This document shows positions 7,181 through 15,834 of a DNA stretch of 20,225 bases, one piece after another; the first letter of the stretch is position 1, and each line of letters opens with the position of its first letter. Made by a program: the position numbers and the translations under genes. Source of the stretch: Bacteroidales bacterium. GTDB taxonomy: Bacteria > Bacteroidota > Bacteroidia > Bacteroidales > GCA-2748055. The notes beneath the pieces were generated by a model that saw nothing but the letters and a program-made list of their open reading frames with translations, was not told where the DNA came from and searched no databases. The DNA lies in assembly GCA_023135025.1 (NCBI GenBank), contig JAGLTY010000006.1, forward strand, positions 1 through 20,225, in the 5' to 3' direction.

Positions 7181-10100
7181 TCTATGATAATTCTTAGTCC
7201 CATCACCAGGATATCGTCGATCTGACTGAGATTTCCCATCCAGTCCGACAATGATTTTTCCATGGCTGCACCCTGATCTTTCATTGGAACAGACTGCATT
7301 TCCAGGATTAGTTTTTTAAAGTTTCTCGACATAAACTTCTTCTTTGCCGGTCCGCCAAACTGATCAACGAATCCGTCAGAGAACATATATATGTTATATC
7401 CTTCATCTTTGAACATGGAGGCATGGAAAGGCTCCTTTTTTTCAGATATGCCGATGGGCATATGGTCGGCCCTGATCTGAAGCAACAGGTGTTTGTCATC
7501 ATGGATAGCGCCCCTGGGCAGGTCCAGTTCCACCCCCTTATTTAACTTTGTTTTTTCGCTTCGCTTTAGTTTTCTGACCAGGTATATGGGATTATAGGCA
7601 CCTGAATATTGAAACTCATTGCTCTTCAGGTCAATGGAGACCATGGCCAGGTCCATGCCATCTTTGGAGGAGTCCATACCTCTTTTACCCGACTGCTTGA
7701 GTGAGGTAATGACCTGCTCCCTCAACAAATCAAGGATCTCATTGGTGCCGGTAACCTTCGATTTGTTCACAATCTCGTCTATGAAAGTCATCCCCAGCAT
7801 ACTCATAAAGGCGCCCGGTACACCATGTCCTGTACAATCGGCAGCCACAACCAGCAGCTTTTCATTGATGGATCCTATCCAGTAGAAATCACCACTCACA
7901 ATATCTCTCGGCTTGAAGAGGATAAAATGTTCAATGTGATGTTTATCCAATAGCTTTTGTGAGGGCAGCAGGGCCTGTTGGATTCTGCTGGCATATTCGA
8001 TGCTGTCGGTGAGCTCCTCTTTCTGTTTCCTGATCTTGGCAGTACGCTCTTCGATCACCAATTCCAACCTGATATTTTCCTGCTTAAGTCTGCGGGTATA
8101 GAGCTTGATAATGATATAAATCAGGAGAGCGGCAAGAATAAAGTAGACCGCATAGGCCAGGAAACTTGCATACCATGGGGTGAGAATAGTAAAGGACCAG
8201 TTGGAGGGAAGGCTCTCCATGCCATACACATTCCTGGCCTTTACGATCATGGTATAGGTGCCCCAATGCAGGTTGGTAAACTCCCTGAAAGGAACCTTAC
8301 TCCAGGAGGACCATTCATTCTCAAATCCCAGCAACTGATAGCTGTATTCCATCTCTTCCTCCTGTTCAAAGAAGGGAGCGGCCCATTTGAACCGGATGTG
8401 ATTGAACCTGTAGTTGATCTGCGGTTCGGTACCTGGTTCCTGGGAATCACTTAACCTGTATGATCCATCCCGGCTCACCCTGAAGTTTGCACCCATAAAA
8501 ATAACCGAATCACTTCCCAGGGTTACATTCCGGATCAATGTGTGGAACTGAACGGTATCTTTTCGAGAGTACCCTTTGTCAAATTGGTAGAGCTTGTTTG
8601 ATTTTCCAAACCAGACATCTCCCTCAGGATCAGTGTAGAAAACATCCACAGATGTATTCTCGAGCCGCTGAAATGATTTTTCCTGGATTACCTGGAGTAC
8701 CCCATCTGTTTTGCTGGCCACCAGTTCGGTCCACTCTCCGGCACAGTTTTCAAAAGAGAACCAGAAGTCACCATCAAGATCCTTGTGAAATGCCATCACC
8801 AGATTTTCACCCGGAGGCAGGACACTGTTATAGAAGGTATCCCTGTAGAAGGTATCCCTGAAGAAGTTATACCTGTAAAAACCGTTCCGGGTTCCCAGCA
8901 GCACTTCGTCCGTTTCAGGATCGAGGAATACATGGTTGTTATCGTTGGAAGGCAAACCATACTTATGGTCCAAAAACTTTGCTGTTGCCTGGGCAGGAGG
9001 CTCCAAATCGATTCGGGTCACCATAAATTCTGAACTGCCCCAGAAGTAACCATATTTATCAATACATTTCTTCTGTAGAATCTCATCATCGGGAAGCCTG
9101 CTTATCCGCATAAACTCCTCCCATCTGCCCCGCGAATACTCCAATCCAACCAACTGACTCTTTCCGGCATATAACCTGTTCTGATGTTTGGGATCCTGCA
9201 GCAGGAACCAGCCGGAATACTCCCCACTACCGGGTTCCTCTTTAGATGGAGTTACAATCAGGTCCTCCATCCTGGTGACATGCATTTGCTGGTCCACCAC
9301 ATAGATTCCATTCTCTGAGGAGGCCAGCAGAAAAGATCTGCGGGCCGAAGGGGTGAAGAGAAAAAGCTGGCGAATAATTTCACCGCCGATCACAGGTACC
9401 TCGATAAATGATGTCCCGGTGGATGTTGAACTTTTGTAATATAGTCCCCCGAATGTGGAGATAAACAACCGGCCATTGAACTGTTTGACATCGGTAATAA
9501 AGCCTTTAAAACCAGACATTTCGGTAAATACCCGGAAAGGATTTGAAGGTTCCAGCTTACTGACCCCCATAAAATTGGGAATCCATAACAGACCCGGTGC
9601 CTCCTTTTGATCGTTATAGTAGACAGAAGGCACCTGTTCATCAATCAATCCTTCGTTTTCATTGATTATCTCACGGGCCTGACCCTCCCTGGTAAGGATG
9701 ACCACACCGCTGTTCAGGGTCGATACCACAAAATCGTCCTGAAATGGCCGGATGTCAGTGATATTACCCTCAATGAGCAAGTCATCCAGCTCCGGTTCGG
9801 CAAAATTTCTCTCAATGCTGCCCGATTGAGGATTATAGAGGTAAAGCCCATAAAAAAAGGTGCCCATAAGGATCCGGGTTTCATCAAACTGCACCATCCC
9901 GGTAATGGTCATCTCTTTGAAGTAGTCCCCGCCTGGCATTTCAATAAGCCTGCCATCCTGGAACTTCATTAATCCCTTATCTAAATTGGAGACATAGAGG
10001 GTACCTTCCACCAGGAAGGAGTAGAGCGAATTCTCTGCTGTTTGCAGGATGTTTAACTGTTCACTGGAGGTGTCATAGATAAAGATATAGTTGAAGGAGC

Positions 10101-10539
10101 AGAAATAGACCTTCCCCTGGTGAAAATAGGTTCTCCTTACACCCCAAAAGGAGTATAGATTCTGATCGAGGGTGTCGGAGATGGACCTGTATTGCATCTC
10201 TCCATGTCTGTCCGGAGCCAGGAATCCAAATTCAGAGACAGCCCCCACATAGACCACTCCATCGTCGCTAGTTACCATGGAGAGGATCATGGGATCTTTA
10301 GGGACCAGGATTCTGCGCCACTCCACACCATCGTACTCCAGGACCCCTTTGTCGTTGTTTCCCACATAGATGATGCCGCGCGAATCCTGTGTGATGCACC
10401 AGTTTTGTTCGCTCCCCTTTGTGATGGCGTGTTGATAGTTGGTTACTATGGGGACCCCATTCCTGTTGGGCTGCGCAAACAGGATGTTTGTTGCCGGAAA
10501 GCAGAGAAGAAAAGCAAAAAGCAGGGATCGCTGGCCCAT
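7177..10539 (-). CDS. Membrane sensor phosphatase: beta-propeller, Y_Y_Y domain, TM helix, SpoIIE PP2C domain
   Basis: The 1120-residue protein begins with a signal peptide (cleavage near LFA-Q, residue 22). Residues of about 35-690 form propeller-like repeats of the two-component-regulator type (for example GIIYVGNNDKGVLEYDG, EVLLGTRNGFYRY, DVWFGKSNKLYQF). A Y_Y_Y domain follows (about 710-787, YSYQLLGFENEWSSWS), then a transmembrane helix (about 788-813), a coiled-coil linker (815-850), and a cytoplasmic SpoIIE phosphatase with Asp884 (SGDFYW), Asp901 (AADCTGHG), Asp1055 (FSDGFVDQFGG) and Asp1108/1109. This is the input layout of hybrid two-component systems with a phosphatase in place of the kinase. 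An insert of about 28 residues near 990-1018 is absent from its neighbour. The ligand is unknown. The next gene overlaps its stop codon. Confidence 0.92.
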   Translation of the reverse strand: MGQRSLLFAFLLCFPATNILFAQPNRNGVPIVTNYQHAITKGSEQNWCITQDSRGIIYVGNNDKGVLEYDGVEWRRILVPKDPMILSMVTSDDGVVYVGAVSEFGFLAPDRHGEMQYRSISDTLDQNLYSFWGVRRTYFHQGKVYFCSFNYIFIYDTSSEQLNILQTAENSLYSFLVEGTLYVSNLDKGLMKFQDGRLIEMPGGDYFKEMTITGMVQFDETRILMGTFFYGLYLYNPQSGSIERNFAEPELDDLLIEGNITDIRPFQDDFVVSTLNSGVVILTREGQAREIINENEGLIDEQVPSVYYNDQKEAPGLLWIPNFMGVSKLEPSNPFRVFTEMSGFKGFITDVKQFNGRLFISTFGGLYYKSSTSTGTSFIEVPVIGGEIIRQLFLFTPSARRSFLLASSENGIYVVDQQMHVTRMEDLIVTPSKEEPGSGEYSGWFLLQDPKHQNRLYAGKSQLVGLEYSRGRWEEFMRISRLPDDEILQKKCIDKYGYFWGSSEFMVTRIDLEPPAQATAKFLDHKYGLPSNDNNHVFLDPETDEVLLGTRNGFYRYNFFRDTFYRDTFYNSVLPPGENLVMAFHKDLDGDFWFSFENCAGEWTELVASKTDGVLQVIQEKSFQRLENTSVDVFYTDPEGDVWFGKSNKLYQFDKGYSRKDTVQFHTLIRNVTLGSDSVIFMGANFRVSRDGSYRLSDSQEPGTEPQINYRFNHIRFKWAAPFFEQEEEMEYSYQLLGFENEWSSWSKVPFREFTNLHWGTYTMIVKARNVYGMESLPSNWSFTILTPWYASFLAYAVYFILAALLIYIIIKLYTRRLKQENIRLELVIEERTAKIRKQKEELTDSIEYASRIQQALLPSQKLLDKHHIEHFILFKPRDIVSGDFYWIGSINEKLLVVAADCTGHGVPGAFMSMLGMTFIDEIVNKSKVTGTNEILDLLREQVITSLKQSGKRGMDSSKDGMDLAMVSIDLKSNEFQYSGAYNPIYLVRKLKRSEKTKLNKGVELDLPRGAIHDDKHLLLQIRADHMPIGISEKKEPFHASMFKDEGYNIYMFSDGFVDQFGGPAKKKFMSRNFKKLILEMQSVPMKDQGAAMEKSLSDWMGNLSQIDDILVMGLRIIID
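8831..8875 (-). repeat. In-frame 15-base tandem repeat in the propeller region
   Basis: Two identical 15-base units (8831-8845 and 8846-8860, TAGAAGGTATCCCTG on the plus strand) are followed by a third that differs at three positions (8861-8875). On the coding strand they give RYNFF, RDTFY and RDTFY at about residues 556-570. The frame is kept. This looks like a recent slippage duplication in a propeller blade or loop. Confidence 0.8.
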
Positions 10540-10586
10540 ATAAGTAACTTTACCTTTTAAATTTAATTAAATCTTTTTTCCCACAC

Positions 10587-11033
10587 CTATTTCAGCAGGC
10601 GCAGATCAAAGATGCCACCTTTTACAATATAACAGGGAGAGCCACACTCTTCATTGGCATTATATAGATGCATATCATCGGCATCAAAAGCCTCAATGAC
10701 CCGGTTTCCCGATCGATACGTGGCACGGACCGTGTAGTTGGCGTCTATCTTTGAATAGAGATAAAACTCCTCATTAGTAGCGGTATCCTGCCAGTCGATC
10801 ACACCCTCTTCATAGCTTCCCCGGTAAAATGTGAGGGGTACCGAATCATTTTCAGCATCAATGGTAAGGTAGATGATCAGGTTTGCGCTATCGGGTGCAT
10901 AACCATAGCAATCTTCGCAATCCACCGACAGCATCCAGTCTTCCGGTTCACATGCCGTAAATTTACCTGAAACCAGCACCAGGAGTGCAACTGCAAATAG
11001 TTTAGTATGAAATCTCTTTCCGGACATTTTCAT
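10587..11033 (-). CDS. Small putative lipoprotein of unknown function
   Basis: The 148-residue product has a basic start (MKMSGKRFHTK), a hydrophobic segment, and FTAC at about 25-28, a loose lipobox, so it is probably a lipoprotein. The mature part is acidic with beta-strand-like segments (ANLIIYLTIDAEND, YTVRATYRSGN) and two closely spaced cysteine pairs (DCEDC and ECGSPC) that could form disulphides. I recognise no family. The reading frame is open upstream to 11102, but the ATG at 11033 (or 11027) puts the signal segment at the N-terminus. It overlaps the 3' end of the ankyrin gene by about 30 bases in another frame, so the two are probably translated in a coupled way. It lies 47 bases before the propeller-phosphatase gene. 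Confidence 0.75.
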   Translation of the reverse strand: MKMSGKRFHTKLFAVALLVLVSGKFTACEPEDWMLSVDCEDCYGYAPDSANLIIYLTIDAENDSVPLTFYRGSYEEGVIDWQDTATNEEFYLYSKIDANYTVRATYRSGNRVIEAFDADDMHLYNANEECGSPCYIVKGGIFDLRLLK

Positions 11034-12441
11034 TACTCTGGTTTGTGATTCTGATGAACAGTGTAATATTTGTCTTCCATGCCCCTTCAAGGAGTGTTCC
11101 AAATGTATAACGTTCGGCTCCTGCTTTTATTCCGGCAATATCCCCCTTCAGGTAGAGGCCGGCCGACAGGGCCAGAGAGTAGTTAACTTTCGGATGGTCG
11201 GTGACACCCCTGAAGCTTGGCATGGAGAGCATTCCATAGAGTCCGCCATAGGCACCATATTCTATGCCCGATTGGTCGTGCAGGATTGAAAAATTCTTTC
11301 CCCCTCCAAGGGTCCACACCCACCGTGACTCCCTGTATTGGTGTGTCAGCAGTTCTTCTACTTCAATCTGCACCTTCCTGTAAACGGGGCGAAAGTCGAT
11401 ACCGGTTTCAGCAAAAAAACCGAACTTACGATCCACCAGCGAGATCCGGACCTGCATCATATGTTCGTTGCCTCTGAAAGAGTTGCCCCACCCCAGATTG
11501 AACTCTGAAAACCGGGGTCCGGGAGAGGGGGAGGCTCCGGCTGTTTTTAAAAGCGTGAGAATCTTTGTTTCGCCCTGCTGACGGGCAAGATCATACAGAT
11601 TTTCGCCAGATTTAATGAGATGATTTACATTGGCACCGCTATCTATCAGTAGTTTGGCAATTGTGTCTTGCCCACTGAGAACGGCGTGAGCCAGGGGGGT
11701 ATAATTCTGTTTGTTGACCCTTTCCAGTGCTGCTCCTTTTTCAAGCAGTAAGCGGGTTATCCTGAGCTCTCCCTGTTGAGCGGCAATCATAAGGGGCGTA
11801 TTGTTCTGCTTGTCGGGACCATCCGGATCGAGCCCGTTCTGCAACAGTATATCGGCTGTCTCAATGTGACCGAAGTAGACAGCTGTCATCAGGGCCCTGT
11901 TGCCATCTTTGTCACTGATGGTGTCTGAGGCACCATAGAAGAGAAGCAGGTCAGCTATTTCATAGTTATTTAGAGCTGCCGCATATAGCAAGGCAGATCC
12001 CTGGTAACTGTCACGATGATCCGGGTCGGCCCCTTTTTCCAGAAGGAAGTATGTCACATCAAAGTGACCGTTGAGCACTGCAATCAGCAGGGGAGTGGTC
12101 TCCTCCATATAGGTTAATTCCGGGTCGGCACCATTCAGAACCAGTAGTTTGACCAGGAGCGCATCGCCGCTTTCTGCAGCAAACATCAGAGCGGTCATTC
12201 CCCCTTCCGCTTTTGCATTGGGATCGGCCCCCCGCTTAAGAAGCATCAGTACCGCATCAGGATTCACCTTCAAAACCGATTCAACCAGGTTCCAATCGTC
12301 CTCTCCCGCTCTGAAATATGAGGTGTCCACTATCTCTCCCATCACTTCATCCTGGGCAAACATATCAGGGCCAGAAAGAGCAGCCAAAAGACCTCCTGTC
12401 AGCAAAAAGATGCTTATCCTGATGATTGCTCTTCTATCCAC
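11002..12441 (-). CDS. Exported ankyrin-repeat protein with a beta-barrel-like C-terminal domain
   Basis: The 479-residue protein has a signal peptide (about 1-29, LTGGLLAALSGPDMFA-Q), then seven or eight ankyrin repeats from about 48 to 303 with the usual GADPN / TPLMIAAQQG / LLLEKGA pattern. Residues 310-479 change character: alternating strands such as FNLGWGNSF, MQVRISLVD, FGFFAETGIDF, EYGAYGGLYGML, YSLALSAGLYLKG and TNITLFIRI suggest a small outer-membrane or periplasmic beta-barrel-like domain. Ankyrin repeats bind proteins; the partner is unknown. The start codon is GTG at 12441, overlapping the end of the SUI1 gene by 8 bases. Its 3' end overlaps the small lipoprotein gene. Confidence 0.85.
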   Translation of the reverse strand: MDRRAIIRISIFLLTGGLLAALSGPDMFAQDEVMGEIVDTSYFRAGEDDWNLVESVLKVNPDAVLMLLKRGADPNAKAEGGMTALMFAAESGDALLVKLLVLNGADPELTYMEETTPLLIAVLNGHFDVTYFLLEKGADPDHRDSYQGSALLYAAALNNYEIADLLLFYGASDTISDKDGNRALMTAVYFGHIETADILLQNGLDPDGPDKQNNTPLMIAAQQGELRITRLLLEKGAALERVNKQNYTPLAHAVLSGQDTIAKLLIDSGANVNHLIKSGENLYDLARQQGETKILTLLKTAGASPSPGPRFSEFNLGWGNSFRGNEHMMQVRISLVDRKFGFFAETGIDFRPVYRKVQIEVEELLTHQYRESRWVWTLGGGKNFSILHDQSGIEYGAYGGLYGMLSMPSFRGVTDHPKVNYSLALSAGLYLKGDIAGIKAGAERYTFGTLLEGAWKTNITLFIRITNQSNENVRKEISY

Positions 12442-12778
12442 CTTTTCGTTTTACTTTAAATCCTTTATCCTGTAGCAAAGTGATCACCCGGTCTCTGAAA
12501 TCACCCTGGATCAGTATGTTGTTATCTCCCACTGATCCTCCCACGCCGCAGCTGCTTTTTAACTCTTTGGCCAGACTTTTTAGATCATCTGTGGTCCCTT
12601 TAAAACCTTCTACCAGGGTGACCTTCTTCCCTTTACGGTTTTTTTTATCAAGGCTCACATAAAGCTGCTGTTGTTGAGGTGAAACGGTTTCCGTCTCCTC
12701 CTGCTCTCCCGATTCATATTGAAAATCCGGGTTGGTTGAATAGACCATTCCCAGCCGTTTCTTCCAGTCATTATCCAT
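12434..12778 (-). CDS. SUI1/eIF1-family translation factor (YciH-like)
   Basis: The 114-residue cytoplasmic protein carries a SUI1 domain at about 40-112 (KVTLVEGFKGTTDDLKSLAKELKSSCGVGGSV, then NNILIQGDFRDRVITLLQDKGFKVKRKGG, seen here in two parts). This is the hallmark of eIF1 and bacterial YciH, which can influence start-codon fidelity on the 30S subunit. The N-terminal DWKKRLGMVYSTNPDF block is typical of Bacteroidota members. I chose the ATG at 12778 because the conserved block follows directly; an ATG at 12799 would add seven residues. It appears to be the first gene of a long run, and its stop overlaps the GTG start of the ankyrin gene. Confidence 0.92.
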   Translation of the reverse strand: MDNDWKKRLGMVYSTNPDFQYESGEQEETETVSPQQQQLYVSLDKKNRKGKKVTLVEGFKGTTDDLKSLAKELKSSCGVGGSVGDNNILIQGDFRDRVITLLQDKGFKVKRKGG

Positions 12779-12871
12779 AGCTTCTAATAATTGTAGCATA
12801 AATATCTGAAATAATTTCCATAATCTGGATGGCCAATCCTAAAACCCTTATACCATGTGATTGATCCTGAA

Positions 12872-15058
12872 TTAGTTGCCCAGTTCCAGCTGGTTACGCA
12901 CCAGGTTGAAATAGTACCCTTTCTTTGCTATCAGGGCATTGTGCTTGCCCTCCTCTACGATCTTGCCCCTTTCAAGTACAATAATCTGGTCCGCATTTTT
13001 TACGGTGCTCAGGCGGTGTGCTATAATCAGCACTGTTTTACCCATGAAAACCATTTGAAGGTTATCCATAATACGCCTCTCATTATTGGCATCCAGAGCA
13101 CTGGTGCCTTCGTCAAGGAAAAGGAATTCAGGATTTTTGTAGATGGCTCTTGCAATAAGGATCCGTTGTTCCTCTCCTCCGCTGAGGGTGAGACCCTCCT
13201 GTCCGATCACTGTATTGTAACCCAGTGGCAGCTGGTCGATAAAATCGTCCATACACGCCATCTTTGCAGCATATAACAGCTGGTCGGCTTTTATCTCATG
13301 TTCGCCAAGTGCTATATTCCTGGCAATGGTGTCGGAGAAGATATAACCATCCTGCATCACCACACCGCACTGGCTTCTCCACAGATCGGGCGACATCATC
13401 TGTATGTTCATATCGCCCGCTCTGATATCTCCTTTTGCGGGTGGGTAGAATCCCAGCAATAACTTAAGCAGCGTTGTTTTTCCACTACCACTGATACCAA
13501 CCAGCGCTGTAACTGTATCCTTTTTCAGTGTCAGGTTGATACCCTCCAACACATTTCGTCGAATAGCGCCAGGATATGTGAAATCCAGATTATTTACCAC
13601 CAGCTTCTCTATGGCAGGAAGTACTGTTACACCTGTTTCACGCTGATACTCATCTTCGGAGTCGTGTATTTCTCCCAATCGCTCCAGGCTGATTTTGGCA
13701 TCCTGAGCCCTGTGAAAGAAGGAGATCATCTGTTCGATGGGACCATTTAATTGGCCCAGTATATAGCTGATTGCCAGTAGTGTACCAAGAGTCAGATTGC
13801 CATTCAGCACTGCGATGGCTGCGGTCACATTGATCAGGATGTTTTTGGTTTCATTAATAAATACGCCCCCTGCTTCCTGATACTGGTTGAGGGAGAGCGA
13901 TTTCATATTGACCTTGAAGAGACCTGCCTGGATATCCTTCCACTCCCACTGACTGGATCGCTCTGCATTGTTCAGTTTGATCTCCCTGATCCCGTGAATG
14001 ATCTGAATCAGTTTGCTCTGATTTTCGGCCATTTTTGAAAAGTACTTCTGATCCAGCGTTCTTCTACGCTTCATAAAGATGAAGATCCATATGAAATAGA
14101 GCAGGCCGCCTGCAAGGAAGATCAGCAGAATCTTCAGGCTGTAGATTGCCAGGATGATGGCAAATACTACCAGGTTGACCATGGAGAAGAGGATGGTGAG
14201 CGAAGAGGTGGTCATAAATGTTTCGATCCTGCGGTGGTCGCCTATACGCTGCAGGATATCACCGGTGAGTTTGGTGTCGAAGAATCCCACAGGGAGCTTC
14301 ATTAGTTTTGAGAGGAAATCGGAAATAAGTGCAATATTGACACGTGCACTCAGGTGAAGCAGGATCCATCTGCGGATAAAGTCAATCCCCATCTGGGAGA
14401 TGATCAGCACAAACTGGAAAAGCAGCACCAGGTAGATAAAGGGAAGATCCTGGTTGGTGATCCCGAAATCGACTATGGACTGGAACAGAAAAGGGAGCAG
14501 GAACTGGATAATGCTTCCAATGATCAAACCCAGCAGGAGGTGGTATACATAGCGCCGGTAAGGAGCCAGGTACCGGAACAGGTACCTGAAACCGGTTTTC
14601 TTTATGGGCTCGTCTTCCTGGTTCAGAAAGTCGGGTGTGGGTTGAAGCAGCAGGGCGGATCCTTTGGCTTCTCCCTCCTGGCGGGTACTGATCCAGCCCT
14701 TCAGGAACTCCTCTTTCGTGTAGACGGCCTGTCCAAATGCAGGATCGGACACATATACCTTATCCTTGCGGATCTTATATACCACCACAAAATGCTTCTG
14801 CTGCCAGTGAACAATCACCGGCAGCGGTGCCTCCTCCTGAAGACGTTCCCATGTGAGAGAGACGCCCATGGTCTGCATCCCAATCTCCTCTGCGCCCCTG
14901 GCGATACCAAGCATCGATACTCCCTCTCTGGTGAGGTGTGATTTCTCCCTGAGTGTTTGAAGGGTAAAATGTTTGCCGTAATGACGGGCCACCATTCTCA
15001 GACAGGTGGGTCCGCAGTCCATGGCATCAAGTTGCTTGTAGAAAGGGAATGAGGGCAT
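12872..15058 (-). CDS. Peptidase-containing ABC transporter (C39 protease, TM domain, ATPase)
   Basis: The 728-residue protein is a complete PCAT-type exporter, which cuts a leader from a small peptide (usually after a double glycine) and exports the cargo. Residues 1-130 are the C39 peptidase, with oxyanion Gln9, catalytic Cys15 in DAMDCGPTCL, His89 in QKHFVVV and Asp105 in SDPAFG. The membrane domain (about 155-450) has about six helices. The ATPase has Walker A GISGSGKTT (521-529), signature LSGGEEQ (625-631), Walker B FLFLDE (645-650) and His681. All catalytic residues are present. It follows the anti-sigma gene after 32 bases, so it probably belongs to the sigma-factor operon. No small double-glycine peptide gene or HlyD-type adaptor is visible in the window. 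Confidence 0.95.
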   Translation of the reverse strand: MPSFPFYKQLDAMDCGPTCLRMVARHYGKHFTLQTLREKSHLTREGVSMLGIARGAEEIGMQTMGVSLTWERLQEEAPLPVIVHWQQKHFVVVYKIRKDKVYVSDPAFGQAVYTKEEFLKGWISTRQEGEAKGSALLLQPTPDFLNQEDEPIKKTGFRYLFRYLAPYRRYVYHLLLGLIIGSIIQFLLPFLFQSIVDFGITNQDLPFIYLVLLFQFVLIISQMGIDFIRRWILLHLSARVNIALISDFLSKLMKLPVGFFDTKLTGDILQRIGDHRRIETFMTTSSLTILFSMVNLVVFAIILAIYSLKILLIFLAGGLLYFIWIFIFMKRRRTLDQKYFSKMAENQSKLIQIIHGIREIKLNNAERSSQWEWKDIQAGLFKVNMKSLSLNQYQEAGGVFINETKNILINVTAAIAVLNGNLTLGTLLAISYILGQLNGPIEQMISFFHRAQDAKISLERLGEIHDSEDEYQRETGVTVLPAIEKLVVNNLDFTYPGAIRRNVLEGINLTLKKDTVTALVGISGSGKTTLLKLLLGFYPPAKGDIRAGDMNIQMMSPDLWRSQCGVVMQDGYIFSDTIARNIALGEHEIKADQLLYAAKMACMDDFIDQLPLGYNTVIGQEGLTLSGGEEQRILIARAIYKNPEFLFLDEGTSALDANNERRIMDNLQMVFMGKTVLIIAHRLSTVKNADQIIVLERGKIVEEGKHNALIAKKGYYFNLVRNQLELGN

Positions 15059-15090
15059 ACACAGGATTGCTTATGCCCCTAAATTAAGAA

Positions 15091-15834
15091 TTATTTTAAC
15101 AATACCTTTTCCAATTTGATGGCATCGGATTGGTAGGGTCCGTGCTGTTCAGTTAAAGGATGGATCTTCTCCAGGGCCGCTTCCCGACTGCCCGATTTCA
15201 GGTGAGCCAGGGCGATGTACCAGGTAATGGCCTGGTCTGGAAGATCCATGCTATCGGGTTCGTTAACCACGATCATACCCATGACCTCATCCTGACGGTC
15301 CAGTTCAATGGCCGACAACAGGTAATAAAGCTGGAGCTGTCTATTCTCCCTCTCTTCAGAGATCCGGTCCGAGAGCAGTTTCATGGATCGCTGGTAATTC
15401 CCTTGGCGGTAATGCAGGATTCCGGGTTCAGACTCTCCCCGTGTATCCTGGTAGTACGCAAGCACTACCGGGTCCCTGGCAGGATCATAATACCTGGCGA
15501 GTACTCTTTCGTTCCCGGGATGGCTCAAAAGAGTGGAGAGGATGATGGCAAGAGCGCATGCTGCCGCCATAGGGATATACCACCGGGTCCGCAACCACAT
15601 TTTTCGGGGTTCCGTTAACGGAAGTTCGTGGCTCATGGCCTTTTGCAGTTTTGTCCGGAAAACCTCTTCGTCGCGTTTCTGCAGCTGATCACGGATCAAG
15701 TCATATGCTGCCGATTGTTGCTCAAACTCTCTCTTTAGCTCGCCATTGGATTCCAGCTCCTTTTCGAAGGAGGAGGCCTCTTCCCGGCTGAGGTCGCCCG
15801 ACAAATATTTAATAATAAGATCAACGTAGCTCAT
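15091..15834 (-). CDS. Membrane anti-sigma-like protein with periplasmic helical repeat domain
   Basis: The 247-residue protein starts with a cytoplasmic segment (MSYVDLIIKYLSGDLSREEA, about 1-80) typical of Bacteroidota anti-sigma proteins, without the zinc-binding HxxxCxxC motif. A single transmembrane helix follows (about 86-104, IPMAAACALAIILSTLLS), then a periplasmic part of TPR-like helices (GILHYRQGNYQRSMKLL, then LQLYYLLSAIELDRQDE and ITWYIALAHLKSGSREAAL). By position it should bind and hold the sigma factor encoded just upstream, with the outer domain sensing an envelope signal. The genes overlap by 14 bases, which favours balanced, coupled translation. The function is inferred from context. 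Confidence 0.82.
   Translation of the reverse strand: MSYVDLIIKYLSGDLSREEASSFEKELESNGELKREFEQQSAAYDLIRDQLQKRDEEVFRTKLQKAMSHELPLTEPRKMWLRTRWYIPMAAACALAIILSTLLSHPGNERVLARYYDPARDPVVLAYYQDTRGESEPGILHYRQGNYQRSMKLLSDRISEERENRQLQLYYLLSAIELDRQDEVMGMIVVNEPDSMDLPDQAITWYIALAHLKSGSREAALEKIHPLTEQHGPYQSDAIKLEKVLLK

Noticed and set aside
12779..12871. A double-glycine precursor peptide gene in the gap beside the exporter
   Set aside because: All frames in the 93-base gap are short and closed by stops, with no leader-like sequence.
14354..14941. A 195-residue open frame on the plus strand, rich in Gln and Lys
   Set aside because: It is antisense to the C39/transmembrane part of the exporter gene, whose motifs are complete.
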